A stretch of 64,000 nt of DNA from assembly GCA_002083655.1 (NCBI GenBank), contig MSXR01000003.1, forward strand, positions 89,368 through 153,367, read 5' to 3'. The first letter of the stretch is position 1. Every line of letters begins with the position of its first letter. The notes below the pieces were generated by a model. It saw nothing but the letters and a program-made list of their open reading frames with translations. It had not been told where the DNA came from and searched no databases. The position numbers and the translations under genes are program-made. This DNA comes from Proteobacteria bacterium ST_bin14 (GTDB lineage: Bacteria > Pseudomonadota > Alphaproteobacteria > Sphingomonadales > Sphingomonadaceae). This document shows, piece after piece, positions 9,569-18,950 of this stretch.

Positions 9569-11500
9569 ATGGTGCGCCTATATTTTTCAATCATTCTATC
9601 TGTTGTTTCGTTCGTTAATGCGGCTCCCGCAATTGCCGAGGACACCGCTTTGCCGCCCAGCGATAACGCTGAAGACATCGTCGTCACCGCCAACCGCGCA
9701 CCCGAGCGACTATCGCGCATCGGCCAATCAGTGACGGTGATTGACGCAGAGACGCTGAAAACCCGACAAACCGCCATTCTGACGGACATTTTGCGCGACG
9801 TGCCGGGGCTTAGCGTGGCGCGCAATGGCGGTGTCGGCGGTACAACGTCGGTGTTTATTCGCGGTGCCGAAAGCGCCCAGACCGTGGCGCTGATCGATGG
9901 GGTGAAGCTCAACGATCCGTCGTCGCCCGGCGGCGGTTTCAATTTCGGCAATCTGCTGGTCGGGAATATCGACCGGATAGAGGTGCTGCGCGGGCCATCA
10001 TCGGTGCTGTGGGGCAGCCAGGCGATTGGCGGCGTGATCAACCTGATCACTACCAAGCCGACCGAGAAGCTGACGATACATGCGCGCGGCGAATATGGCT
10101 ATCGCGGCACTGGTCAGGTGGTTGGCAATGTTGCGGGCAAGGCCGGGCCCCTGTCGATCAGCGGTGGGGGCGGATATTTCACCACTGACGGCATATCGTC
10201 ATTCAGCGAGGCGCGCGGCGGGCGCGAACGCGACGGCTATCGCAATTTCGGTGCAAACCTGAACGTCAACTTGGCGCTGACCAACGATATCTCGCTGGAT
10301 GCGCGGGGCTATTATTCTGACGGTCGCGTTGGGATTGACGGTTTCGCGCCGCCAACTTTTGCGTTCGGCGATACGCGCGAGGTTAGCTTCACCCGCGAAT
10401 TTGTAGGGTATCTGGGGGGCAATGTTGCGCTGTTTGACGGGCGATTCCGCAACCGCTTTGGTTTTGCCTATACCGATACCACGCGCCGTAACGAGGATCC
10501 GGATGGCGCGCCGGTCGTGACCTTTACCGGCAAGGGACGCAACGAGCGGTTTGAGTATCAGGGGGTGGCCGATGTTACAGACGCGGTACAGGCGACCTTT
10601 GGGCTTGAACGCGAAACGTCGCGCTTCAATTCGACCAGCTTTGGCGGGCCGCTGACGGTCGGCCGGGCGCGGTTGGACAGCATTTATGGCCAGATTGGCG
10701 TCACACCGCTGACTGGCCTGACCGTCACCGGCGGGGTGCGGCATGATGACCATGATCGTTTTGGCGGTGCGACCACATTTGCAGCGAGCGGCGTATATTC
10801 GCCAAATGGTGGCAAGACGACGGTGCGGGCGAGCTATAGCGAAGGTTTCAAGGCGCCGTCGCTGTTCCAGTTGCAAAGCGATTTTGGCAACCAACTGCTC
10901 CGTCCAGAACGCGCCGCGGGCTGGGACGCTGGAATCACCCAGCGTGCGCTTGGCGGCGCATTGGAGGCGAGTGCCACCTATTTCCATCGCAAATCGACCG
11001 ATTTGATCGACTTCATTTCGTGCCCCGTCCAAACCGGTATTTGCGCCAATCGACCCTTTGGAACCTTCGACAATGTCAGCCGCGCGGTGTCGCAGGGGGT
11101 GGAGGTGGGGCTAAAGCTGCGCCCGGTCGAGGCGCTGCAGTTTCAGGCCAATTACACTTATCTCGATGCCCAGAACCGGTCGGTTGGTAGCGCGACCTTT
11201 GGCAGGCGGTTGCTGCGCCGCCCGAGCCAGAGCGTGAATGCATCGGTCGATTATCGCTGGGATTTTGGGCTGACAACGGGGGCGACAGTAACCTCAATCG
11301 GAAACAGCTTTGACAATGCGGCTAATACCCGGCGCATCCCCGGCTATGTTCTTACCGATATCCGTGCGGCCTTCCCGGTCTTCAGCCAGGCAGAGGTTTA
11401 TGGGCGGATCGAAAATCTGTTCGATGAACGTTATGAAACGGTGCCGCAGTTCGGGTCGCCCGGCCGTGCGGCATATGTTGGGGTGCGGGTTCGATATTGA
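9569..11500 (+). CDS. btuB: TonB-dependent vitamin B12 receptor BtuB
   Basis: Outer-membrane channel that takes up cobalamin using TonB energy. From ATG 9569 it is 643 residues, with a signal peptide ending around VNAAPAIA, then a TonB-box-like segment (EDIVVTA), the plug domain (FIRGAES, VEVLRGPSSVLWG-like plug motif) and a beta-barrel ending in the aromatic-terminated strand YVGVRVRY. The longer frame from 9434 runs into the riboswitch region, and AAGGGA before 9569 supports the shorter start. The B12 riboswitch upstream and the BtuFCD genes downstream make cobalamin the likely substrate. The stop overlaps the next start by one base (TGATG). Confidence 0.93.
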   Translation: MVRLYFSIILSVVSFVNAAPAIAEDTALPPSDNAEDIVVTANRAPERLSRIGQSVTVIDAETLKTRQTAILTDILRDVPGLSVARNGGVGGTTSVFIRGAESAQTVALIDGVKLNDPSSPGGGFNFGNLLVGNIDRIEVLRGPSSVLWGSQAIGGVINLITTKPTEKLTIHARGEYGYRGTGQVVGNVAGKAGPLSISGGGGYFTTDGISSFSEARGGRERDGYRNFGANLNVNLALTNDISLDARGYYSDGRVGIDGFAPPTFAFGDTREVSFTREFVGYLGGNVALFDGRFRNRFGFAYTDTTRRNEDPDGAPVVTFTGKGRNERFEYQGVADVTDAVQATFGLERETSRFNSTSFGGPLTVGRARLDSIYGQIGVTPLTGLTVTGGVRHDDHDRFGGATTFAASGVYSPNGGKTTVRASYSEGFKAPSLFQLQSDFGNQLLRPERAAGWDAGITQRALGGALEASATYFHRKSTDLIDFISCPVQTGICANRPFGTFDNVSRAVSQGVEVGLKLRPVEALQFQANYTYLDAQNRSVGSATFGRRLLRRPSQSVNASVDYRWDFGLTTGATVTSIGNSFDNAANTRRIPGYVLTDIRAAFPVFSQAEVYGRIENLFDERYETVPQFGSPGRAAYVGVRVRY

Positions 11501-12342
11501 TGCGCATAGCAATCCTGGTGCTGGTGTTGCTGGTTGGCGGGTGCGGGGCGGCGGGTTCTGCGCCCGCCCCAACCCGCGCCGATTCGAGCAAGCGGGCGTC
11601 GCGGATTGTGTCGATTAATCCGTGCATCGACGCTGTGTTGATGCGCGTTGCCGATGCGGCACAAATCACCGCGATCAGCCATTATTCGCGAGACCCGCGC
11701 GCAACATCAATCCCGATCGCGGTGGCCCGGCGGTTCCGCGCCACGTCGGGCACGGCAGAGGAGATATTGGCGCTTCGCCCTGATCTGGTGTTGCTGAGCG
11801 GGGCATTGCCCCCCGCAACGGCCGTGGCGTTGGCGCGATTGCATGTCCGCACACTGGAACTGCCGCTGCCACAAAGCCTAGCAGAAAGTGAGGCGCAGGT
11901 TCGAACGATTGCCAATGCCGTTGGGCAGCCGGAGCGCGGCGCCGTGCTTGCCGGGCGAATTGCAACGGCGGTGCGCCGGGCCCAACCACCGCAAGGGGCA
12001 CCGGTGCCTGCGCTCATCTGGCAGGGCGGCGGGCTGGTACCAGCTGGCGGGACATTACCCGATGAAATGTTGCGCGCGGCGGGTTTCGTCAATCTGGGGG
12101 CGGCTTATGGGCTGAAGAATTGGGACATCCTGCCGATGGAATATCTGGTGGCAAAGCCGCCAGATGTGCTGCTGACGGCGCAACATTCGGGGCGTGATGA
12201 TCGGCAGCTTGGCCACCCGGTGATGCGGCGGCTGCGTGACCGTATTGCGGTGCGCGATTTTCCTGAACGGCTGCTCTTCTGCGGCGGGCCGACGATTATT
12301 GATGTCATGAACCGGCTGAGTGCTGTTCGGCGGTCGCTATGA
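11500..12342 (+). CDS. btuF: Cobalamin ABC transporter substrate-binding protein BtuF
   Basis: A 280-residue periplasmic binding protein of the BtuF/FhuD class (helical-backbone type). The N-terminus has a lipoprotein-type signal with lipobox LVGGC, so it may be membrane anchored at C15. The mature part starts with the family-typical RIVSINPCIDAVLM segment and contains EEILALRPDLVLL, characteristic of the class. It should pass cobalamin from BtuB to BtuCD. ATG 11500 overlaps the btuB stop by one base and its own stop overlaps the btuC start by four, so the four genes are translationally coupled. Confidence 0.88.
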   Translation: MRIAILVLVLLVGGCGAAGSAPAPTRADSSKRASRIVSINPCIDAVLMRVADAAQITAISHYSRDPRATSIPIAVARRFRATSGTAEEILALRPDLVLLSGALPPATAVALARLHVRTLELPLPQSLAESEAQVRTIANAVGQPERGAVLAGRIATAVRRAQPPQGAPVPALIWQGGGLVPAGGTLPDEMLRAAGFVNLGAAYGLKNWDILPMEYLVAKPPDVLLTAQHSGRDDRQLGHPVMRRLRDRIAVRDFPERLLFCGGPTIIDVMNRLSAVRRSL

Positions 12343-13310
12343 AGCGTGCGCTCAGCCTGAACCTGCTGCTATGTGTCGGCATCATGCTCGCGCTGTTGCT
12401 GTCGGTGATTGCCGGAAAGGTCTGGGTGCCGTGGACCGCATGGCTAAGCGATGACCCGCGCTGGTTGATTATCCTGGAATTGCGCCTCCCGCGCACAGTT
12501 TTGGCCGCGGTGGTCGGGGCGGGCCTGGGCCTGTCTGGCGCGGCAATGCAGGGCTATTTGCGCAATCCGCTGGCGGATCCCGGGCTGTTTGGCGTGTCAT
12601 CGGGTGCAGCGTTGGGCGCGGTGATCTCGCTTTATTTCGGCTTTGCTGCCCAGGCTTGGCTGTTGCCGCTGTTCGCGCTGGCGGGCGCGGCGGGGGCGAT
12701 GGCTTTGCTCGCCTTGCTGGTGGGGCGATCGGCAAGTCTAATCGTGTTCACGCTCGCGGGGGTCATCCTGTCCAGCCTGGCGGGGTCGTTAACGGCGTTG
12801 GCGATCAGCCTGTCACCCACCCCCTTTGCAACGTCAGAGATCGTAACATGGCTGATGGGCGCCCTTACCGATCGGAGCTGGGATGATGTGTGGATTGCGC
12901 TGCCGATCACTGGGATAGGGGCGGCGCTGCTGGCGATAACGGGGCGCGCGCTCGATGCGCTGACGTTGGGGGAAGGTGCAGCGCGATCCATGGGGGTTGA
13001 TCCGTTGCGGCTGCAGATACTGATCGTCCTGGGCGTGGGACTGTGCGTTGGGGCTTCTGTGGCAACTGCAGGCGTGATTGGCTTTGTGGGGTTGATGGTG
13101 CCCCACCTGGTGCGTCCGTTTGCCGGGAACCGCCCATCGGCGGTGCTGCTGCCATCCGCGCTTGGCGGTGCGCTGTTGCTTCTGCTCGCCGACAGCCTGG
13201 TGCGCGCCATGCCAATCGTCACCGAATTGCGGCTGGGGATTGCGATGTCGTTGCTCGGCGGGCCTTTTTTCTTCGTTCTGCTCCTCAAGATGCGGCGGGG
13301 GCTCGCATGA
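12339..13310 (+). CDS. btuC: Cobalamin ABC transporter permease BtuC (FecCD family)
   Basis: A 323-residue FecCD-type inner-membrane permease with about 10 hydrophobic segments. Family hallmarks include LRLPRTVLAAVVGAGLGLSG and NPLADPGLFGVSSGA near the N-terminus and GLMVPHLVRPF in the second half, which holds the coupling helix that contacts the ATPase. As a homodimer it would carry cobalamin across the cytoplasmic membrane. Its start and stop both overlap neighbouring genes by four bases. Confidence 0.92.
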   Translation: MKRALSLNLLLCVGIMLALLLSVIAGKVWVPWTAWLSDDPRWLIILELRLPRTVLAAVVGAGLGLSGAAMQGYLRNPLADPGLFGVSSGAALGAVISLYFGFAAQAWLLPLFALAGAAGAMALLALLVGRSASLIVFTLAGVILSSLAGSLTALAISLSPTPFATSEIVTWLMGALTDRSWDDVWIALPITGIGAALLAITGRALDALTLGEGAARSMGVDPLRLQILIVLGVGLCVGASVATAGVIGFVGLMVPHLVRPFAGNRPSAVLLPSALGGALLLLLADSLVRAMPIVTELRLGIAMSLLGGPFFFVLLLKMRRGLA

Positions 13311-14137
13311 CGGCCGTTACGCAGGTACGCCCCCCTGAATCGCTAACCGCTGAATCATTGTCACTGACGGTGCAGGGCGCGGTGATCCTCAATTCTATCA
13401 GCGCGAGGTTTATGCCGGGGGAGGTAACGGTCGTTCTCGGCCCGAATGGGGCGGGCAAGTCGACGCTGCTCGCTTGCCTTGCCGGGCTGCGCGCTGCCGA
13501 TGCGGGTGATGTATTGATCGGTGGCGTTTCGCGCGCCAAAATTGATCGACGTGCGTTGGCCAGGCAGATTGGCTTCCTGCCACAAAGCGCCGACGTCCAC
13601 TGGGACATTGATGTGCAAACTTTGGTGGCGCTCGGTCGTTTCCCGCATCGCGGGCGGTGGGGCGAAACGGCGGCAGATCACGCTGCAGTTGCGCAGGCGA
13701 TGGCGGCGACTGACGTGACGCGCTTCGCTGAGCGTCGGGTCAACACGCTATCCGGCGGGGAGCGGGCACGGCTGCTGCTGGCGCGGGTGCTGGCGGGTGA
13801 GCCGCAATGGTTGCTGGCGGATGAGCCGCTTGCCAATCTTGATCCAGCGCATCAGCTTGACGGGCTTGATTGCCTGCGCAGGGTTGCGGCGGCCGGGGCT
13901 GGCGTTGTTGTGGTGTTACACGATTTGAATCATGCCGCCCGCGTTGCAGATCAGCTACTGCTGCTCCGCAACGGTCATGTGATCGCGCACGGCCCACCGG
14001 AAAGCGTGCTGACCGAAGAATTGATTGCGAAAACTTACGGCGTCACCAGCCATATCGGCACGACACCAGACGGGCAGCGCTTCATCGTGCCCAGTGCGCG
14101 ACAGACACTATCCGCAGCCAATACGCAGATCGCCTGA
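13307..14137 (+). CDS. btuD: Cobalamin ABC transporter ATPase BtuD
   Basis: A 276-residue ABC ATPase. Walker A is GPNGAGKST, the signature is LSGGERARLLLARVL, Walker B is WLLADEPLANLD and the switch His is in VVVLHDLNHA. It would power BtuC. The frame is open upstream to 13043, but that part lies inside btuC in another frame; ATG 13307 overlaps the btuC stop (ATGA) and starts at the expected place. It is the last gene of the riboswitch-led operon; the tRNA gene that follows is on the other strand. Confidence 0.92.
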   Translation: MTAVTQVRPPESLTAESLSLTVQGAVILNSISARFMPGEVTVVLGPNGAGKSTLLACLAGLRAADAGDVLIGGVSRAKIDRRALARQIGFLPQSADVHWDIDVQTLVALGRFPHRGRWGETAADHAAVAQAMAATDVTRFAERRVNTLSGGERARLLLARVLAGEPQWLLADEPLANLDPAHQLDGLDCLRRVAAAGAGVVVVLHDLNHAARVADQLLLLRNGHVIAHGPPESVLTEELIAKTYGVTSHIGTTPDGQRFIVPSARQTLSAANTQIA

Positions 14138-14156
14138 AGGTCTGAAAGAAGAAAAC

Positions 14157-14238
<82 letters not shown>

Positions 14239-14324
14239 GGTCAGCGCCTAGCAAAGGCAGCGGCGCAGCGCCAGATTTTTTCGGCAGTGATTGCCGGTGC
14301 CGTCGAATCGTCGGCAAAGCTGCA

Positions 14325-14723
14325 TCAAGGCGTGTTCAGGGTAATTTGTTGAAAGGGGCCAATCGGGCAGCGAGCGCCGCTGCCGATCGGGTTCAAATAC
14401 AATACGGTGATGATATCAGTCGCACACAGCCTGTCGAGTGCGGTTGAATAGCCAAACCGTTCCTGAAATCCAAGGCCAGGGCACCCGCCCTTGATCGTGG
14501 CGCGGTAGATTTTGCCGCCGACCAGCTTGAAATCAATCACCGAATCATTGCGGACATAGGTGTCGCGAATCAGGCGATTGGGAATGCAAGTTTCAGGTTT
14601 GCCAACCGGTGTGGCGGCCGGCGCGGCATTGCGATCACGCGCGCTGCCGCTGCCTGCCGCCAGCCCCATGCCGCCGATCAGCGTCAGCCCGGTGGCGGCA
14701 GCAAACAAGACCCGGCGATTCAT
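14325..14723 (-). CDS. Small secreted protein, DUF6491-like
   Basis: A 132-residue exported protein with a hydrophobic signal (LFAAATGLTLIGGMGLAAG) and four cysteines in the mature part (CIPN, CPGL, CATD, CPIG) that could form disulphides. The arrangement of a CIP segment, then RDTYVRNDSVIDF and a Cys-rich end resembles the poorly known DUF6491 proteins of Sphingomonadales; I am not certain. It starts only three bases after the nth stop, with a strong AAAGGAG site (spacer six) inside the end of nth, so it is very likely co-transcribed with dapB-nth. Function unknown. Confidence 0.7.
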   Translation of the reverse strand: MNRRVLFAAATGLTLIGGMGLAAGSGSARDRNAAPAATPVGKPETCIPNRLIRDTYVRNDSVIDFKLVGGKIYRATIKGGCPGLGFQERFGYSTALDRLCATDIITVLYLNPIGSGARCPIGPFQQITLNTP

Positions 14724-14726
14724 CGA

Positions 14727-15404
14727 TTACTCCTTTTGCCCGGCCAATGCGTTCTTTGCCCGTTTGGCGGGCAGGGGCGTTTTAGCCTTGAACGCGCACA
14801 AATCGCTGACGCCGCACCGCCAGCATTCGGGAGTGCGCGCCTTGCACACATATCTGCCGTGCAAGATTAACCAGTGATGAGCGTGAACCCGGAAGGGTGC
14901 GGGGGTGCCCTTGTCGAGCTTTTTCTCCACCGCGAGCGGGGTTTTCCCCGGTGCGAGCCCGGTGCGGTTGCCAACGCGAAAGATGTGTGTGTCGACGGCG
15001 AATGTTTCTGCGCCAAAGGCTACGTTCATCACCACATTTGCGGTCTTTCGTCCCACCCCGGCAAGCTTTTCCAGCGCATCACGGTCAGCGGGCACCACGC
15101 CGCCATGGTTGGCGATCAACGCTTCGCTAAGCGCGATGACGTTTTTGGCCTTGGTGTTGAACAGGCCAATCGTTTTGATGTGCTCCTTCAACCCCTCCTC
15201 GCCCAGCGCGACCATTTTGGCGGGGCTGTCGACGGATGCGAACAGCGCACGGGTGGCCTTGTTGACGCCGACATCGGTGGCCTGTGCGGACAGCACGACG
15301 GCTACCAGCAGTTGATAGGGGTTGCCTGATTCGAGCTCGGTTTCCGGGTGCGGGTTATCCGCCGCCAGCCGGGCATAGAAATCGATAATATCGGCCTTCT
15401 TCAA
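14727..15404 (-). CDS. nth: Endonuclease III (DNA glycosylase/AP lyase)
   Basis: Removes oxidised pyrimidines in base excision repair. It has the helix-hairpin-helix with catalytic Lys in LAGVGRKTANVV, the catalytic Asp in AVDTHIFRV, and the C-terminal [4Fe-4S] pattern C-x6-C-x2-C-x5-C. I chose TTG 15404 (225 residues), which overlaps the dapB stop as TTGA and begins where E. coli Nth begins; the frame open to 15458 adds residues lying within dapB that have no counterpart. Part of the dapB-nth-small-protein unit. Confidence 0.93.
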   Translation of the reverse strand: MKKADIIDFYARLAADNPHPETELESGNPYQLLVAVVLSAQATDVGVNKATRALFASVDSPAKMVALGEEGLKEHIKTIGLFNTKAKNVIALSEALIANHGGVVPADRDALEKLAGVGRKTANVVMNVAFGAETFAVDTHIFRVGNRTGLAPGKTPLAVEKKLDKGTPAPFRVHAHHWLILHGRYVCKARTPECWRCGVSDLCAFKAKTPLPAKRAKNALAGQKE

Positions 15405-16129
15405 ATGCCGAGAACCTGCGCCATCGAATAGCTGCCCGCGGGTTTCCCGACGAGCCACAGCGCGGCGGTGATCGCCCCGTGCGCAAATATTGCTCGATCC
15501 TCGGCACGGTGGCCAAGTTCGATCCGCTCGCCATTGCCCGCAAAGATCACGTGGTGATCACCCGCTACCGTGCCGCCGCGTAACGAGGACAGGCCAATCG
15601 TTCCCTGAGCACGATCGCCGCTTAGCCCTGCGCGGCTCATGACGCTGACATCGCCCAGCGCGATGCCGCGCCCGGCCGCTGCCGCTTCACCCAGCATTTG
15701 CGCAGTGCCGGACGGGGCATCCACCTTGGCGCGGTGATGCATTTCGATAATCTCGATATCCCAGCTTGCATCCAGCCGGGCGGCGGCTTCACGGACCAGT
15801 CGGGCGAGTAACGTAACGCCCAGCGAGGTATTGCCGGTTTGCAGAACCGCAATGTCCTGTGCCGCTTCAGAAATCAGCGTGCGGTGGCTTTGGTTGATGC
15901 CGGTGGTGCCGATCAAGATTGGCGTACCCGCGGCGCGAGCGGCGGCCAGGTTGGCGGGCAGGGCACCCGGCACGGTGAAATCGACAAGCACATCGGCAAT
16001 TCTGGCCAGCGGTGCGGGGTCTCCGCCAGCGTCAATGCCCCCGGCGAGCGCGGCGCCATAGTCGGGCAGAGCCGCCGCGATGGCGTGCCCCATGCGTCCT
16101 GCGCTACCATAAATGCCGATTGCTGCCAC
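15401..16129 (-). CDS. dapB: 4-hydroxy-tetrahydrodipicolinate reductase
   Basis: NAD(P)H-dependent step of the diaminopimelate/lysine pathway. The 242-residue protein starts with the Rossmann motif IGIYGSAGRMG and contains the substrate-binding and catalytic motif HHRAKVDAPSGTA. GTG 16129 is preferred, with GGAG eight bases before it; a TTG at 16141 overlaps that ribosome site. The length is slightly below E. coli DapB (273), as is usual in this group. It is followed by nth with a 4-base overlap. Confidence 0.93.
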   Translation of the reverse strand: MAAIGIYGSAGRMGHAIAAALPDYGAALAGGIDAGGDPAPLARIADVLVDFTVPGALPANLAAARAAGTPILIGTTGINQSHRTLISEAAQDIAVLQTGNTSLGVTLLARLVREAAARLDASWDIEIIEMHHRAKVDAPSGTAQMLGEAAAAGRGIALGDVSVMSRAGLSGDRAQGTIGLSSLRGGTVAGDHHVIFAGNGERIELGHRAEDRAIFAHGAITAALWLVGKPAGSYSMAQVLGI

Positions 16130-16327
16130 GTGATGCTCCAATCCTCGATCTCATCTGCCCGCGCGGTGGTGCATCGCTGCGACACCGGCGCCCGGATTCA
16201 ATTGTCGCCCCCGAGTGGCGCAAATGACAGAAAGCAGCGCGCGGCAACAGACCCATGTCATCGTATTTTGTCAAAAAACCGCCCAGTCCGGCCGCAGCAT
16301 CGATGGCGTTGGAGGCGGCTCAGCGAT

Positions 16328-17038
16328 ATGTTTAGCGACATGAGCCCGCAATCAACGATCGTGATCCTGACTGGGGCCGGCATTTCCGCCGAAAGTGGTA
16401 TTGCCACCTTTCGCGGACCAGGCGGCCTGTGGGAGGGGCACCGGGTGGAGGATGTGTGCACGCCCGATGCGCTCGCGCGTGATCCGGTGCTGGTCCACCG
16501 TTTTTATGATGCGCGACGTGCAGCGCTGGCCGATGTTGTGCCGAATGCGGCGCACAAGGCGCTAGCGCTGCTTGATGCGGCGTGGCCGGGTGATGTGTTG
16601 ATCGTGACACAAAATGTTGACGATTTGCATGAGCGCGCGGGCGCACGGCGGTTGCTGCACATGCACGGCGAACTGTTGTCGGCGCTGTGCACGGCTTGTG
16701 CTGGTCGGCAGGAGTGGGCGGGCAGCCTGCCACCGGGCGGCCAGTGCCGGGCCTGCGGCGCTGCCGCGCTGCGGCCTGACATCGTGTTTTTTGGTGAAAT
16801 GCCGTACCAGATGGACCGGATAGCGGCGCTGCTGGCGCGCGCTGATCTGTTCGTGTCGATCGGCACATCAGGCGCTGTCTATCCGGCAGCGGGCTTTGTT
16901 CAGACGGCGCGGAATTTTGGCGCACAGACGCTGGAGCTGAATCTTGAGCCGTCTGAGGGCAGCGTGTTTTTTAGCGAAACTCGGCTGGGCGCGGCGAGCG
17001 TGCTGGTGCCTGAATGGGTCGATGGCTTGCTGGGTTAA
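16328..17038 (+). CDS. cobB: NAD-dependent protein deacylase, sirtuin class III
   Basis: A 236-residue sirtuin that removes acyl groups from lysine using NAD. Motifs: GAGISAESGIATFRG for NAD binding, TQNVDDLHERAG, the catalytic His in HMHGE, and a zinc ribbon of two Cys pairs (CTAC, CRAC). ATG 16328 is chosen as it follows GGAGGCGG by about ten bases; a second ATG at 16340 is possible. The frame open back to 15839 lies over dapB in antisense and is not coding. It converges with the nitrilase gene: the two stops share the bases TTAA at 17035-17038. Confidence 0.92.
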   Translation: MFSDMSPQSTIVILTGAGISAESGIATFRGPGGLWEGHRVEDVCTPDALARDPVLVHRFYDARRAALADVVPNAAHKALALLDAAWPGDVLIVTQNVDDLHERAGARRLLHMHGELLSALCTACAGRQEWAGSLPPGGQCRACGAAALRPDIVFFGEMPYQMDRIAALLARADLFVSIGTSGAVYPAAGFVQTARNFGAQTLELNLEPSEGSVFFSETRLGAASVLVPEWVDGLLG

Positions 17039-18039
17039 TCCGCCGGCTGATCATTCTTCCGCCGCGACCGGGGCGCCAATCCATCCGCTGCATTGGCAAC
17101 ACCCGCACGAGCACGGCGATCAACCCGCAGTTCAAACACATCGGGCCGCGAATAATGGCCATCGGTATCGAGTGACGTCAGTCCCCGGCCAATCGCCGAT
17201 AAGTCGAGGTCAGCAACCAACAGGTCTGGGCCATCCTCTGTGCCAACGATCACTTGGCCATCCGGGCCGATGATCGCGCTGCCGCCCGTTTGAAGCTGGC
17301 CGTCTGGCATGCCCATGATCAGCGCCTGCGCATCAACATCACCGCCAACGCGGGCTAGCCCTTCTATCAGGTCAGCGCGGTGCTGAATCGTGCCTGCCGC
17401 CAGGACAAAACAGCGTCCTTCAAACGCATAGTGGCGCGACGCGAGCAGATGGACGTCGCGCACCGTTGGCCAAGCGGCGACATGCACCGCCTCCCCCGCA
17501 TGATGCATCGTTGCGCGAACCAAAGGCATCCAGTGTTCCCAGCAGATCAGCTGGCCCAGATTACCCCATTCCGCCTCATGCACGTCCAGCGTCGACCCGT
17601 CGCCGCGACCCCAGATCATCCGCTCACCATGCGTTGGCACCAGCTTGCGGTGAAGCACGGGCGGCAGGCCGGGGCGGAAGATGTACTGCGTGTTCGTCAG
17701 GCTCGATCGGACGCGCTCATGCCCGCCAACGCACACAAGAATGCCGGTCTTGTCGACCAACGTCTGCAATGGGACCAGCCGGGGGTCGTTCTTCCGCAGC
17801 GCCTGATCGAGCAGAATCGAATGCAGCGCCTGCGTCCCCCGGTGATCCCACATCGCGGCACCCGGCGCCTCATCCAGCCATAATGGATAGCCACCCAGAA
17901 ATGTCTCGCCAAATGCCGCCACTTCGGCCCCGATGTCGGCGGCATCCGCAACAAATTCTACCAGCCGGTCGATCCCGTAGCTGATGTCCAACGGCACGGG
18001 TGCCGCTTGCAGGATTGCGGCCTTTACAGTCTTGCTCAT
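17035..18039 (-). CDS. Nitrilase (carbon-nitrogen hydrolase)
   Basis: A 334-residue member of the nitrilase branch. The catalytic triad is visible: E45 in AFGETFLGGYP, K132 in HRKLVPTHGERMIWG and C166 in LICWEHWMPL; the CWEHWMPL context is that of true nitrilases, which turn nitriles into acids plus ammonia, rather than amidases. Its ATG overlaps the era stop (ATGA), so it is the last gene of the lepB-rnc-era transcription unit. Substrate unknown; cyanide dihydratase and arylacetonitrilase are alternatives. Confidence 0.88.
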   Translation of the reverse strand: MSKTVKAAILQAAPVPLDISYGIDRLVEFVADAADIGAEVAAFGETFLGGYPLWLDEAPGAAMWDHRGTQALHSILLDQALRKNDPRLVPLQTLVDKTGILVCVGGHERVRSSLTNTQYIFRPGLPPVLHRKLVPTHGERMIWGRGDGSTLDVHEAEWGNLGQLICWEHWMPLVRATMHHAGEAVHVAAWPTVRDVHLLASRHYAFEGRCFVLAAGTIQHRADLIEGLARVGGDVDAQALIMGMPDGQLQTGGSAIIGPDGQVIVGTEDGPDLLVADLDLSAIGRGLTSLDTDGHYSRPDVFELRVDRRARAGVANAADGLAPRSRRKNDQPAD

Positions 18040-18938
18040 TCTACCCAGTCCAGCCCCATGTCGCGGTATACACTGCGGTCGTCATCCCAGTTTTCTTTTA
18101 CCTTTACGTGAAGATACAGATGCACCGGGCGGCCCATCAACGTCGATAATTCTGCGCGGGCCCGGGCACCGATTTCTTTGATGCGCTGGCCGCCCTTGCC
18201 GAGCACAATCGCGCGCTGGGTGGTGCGCGCGACCAGGATTTGCTGGTGAATTTCAACCGATCCGTCCTCACGCTCCTTATACTGCTCGGTCTCAACCGCG
18301 CTGGCATAGGGCAGCTCGGCATGGAGCTGGAGATATAGCTGCTCGCGCGTTACCTCAGCCGCCAGCATCCGTTCGGTCGCATCGGACACCTGATCTTCCG
18401 GGAAATGCCACGGCCCGGTGGGCATTGCCTTGGCGAACGCTGCCTTCAGTTCGGGCAGGCCATCGCCGGTTGATGCGCTGACGAAGAAAATCTCCTCAAA
18501 CGGCACGGCTTCGTTCAGCCGTTTGGCATGGCCCAACAGCCGTTCCTTTTCGGCAATATCCACCTTATTGAGAATCAGATATTTGGGTTCGCGCCGGTGC
18601 TTCAGCCCTTCGGCGATGGCCATCACCTTGGGGCCAATGCCGCCCTTGCCGTCCACCACCAGCGCGATCACGTCAGCCCCTTCGGCGCCCGACCACGCGG
18701 CGGCGACCATGGCGCGGTCGAGCCGGCGCTTGGGCTCGAAAATGCCGGGCGTGTCGACCAGCAATATCTGCGTATCGCCCTCAATCGCGACACCCATCAA
18801 CCGGGTGCGTGTGGTCTGCGCCTTGGGGCTGACGATTGCCACCTTTTGCCCGACCAGCACATTGACGAGCGTCGACTTGCCCGCATTGGGCGCGCCGACC
18901 ACGGCGATAAGACCGCAGGATTGTGTTTGTTCAGTCAT
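18036..18938 (-). CDS. era: GTPase Era
   Basis: Essential GTPase that binds 16S rRNA and helps mature the 30S subunit. The 300-residue protein has G1 GAPNAGKST, G3 DTPG, G4 NKVD and a C-terminal KH domain with GKGGQRIKEIGARAR. ATG 18938 is used; a TTG just upstream is possible. It lies downstream of rnc, separated by about 108 bases that contain a dispersed repeat, and overlaps the nitrilase start by four bases. Confidence 0.96.
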   Translation of the reverse strand: MTEQTQSCGLIAVVGAPNAGKSTLVNVLVGQKVAIVSPKAQTTRTRLMGVAIEGDTQILLVDTPGIFEPKRRLDRAMVAAAWSGAEGADVIALVVDGKGGIGPKVMAIAEGLKHRREPKYLILNKVDIAEKERLLGHAKRLNEAVPFEEIFFVSASTGDGLPELKAAFAKAMPTGPWHFPEDQVSDATERMLAAEVTREQLYLQLHAELPYASAVETEQYKEREDGSVEIHQQILVARTTQRAIVLGKGGQRIKEIGARARAELSTLMGRPVHLYLHVKVKENWDDDRSVYRDMGLDWVE

Positions 18939-18950
18939 CAACTTTTTTCC

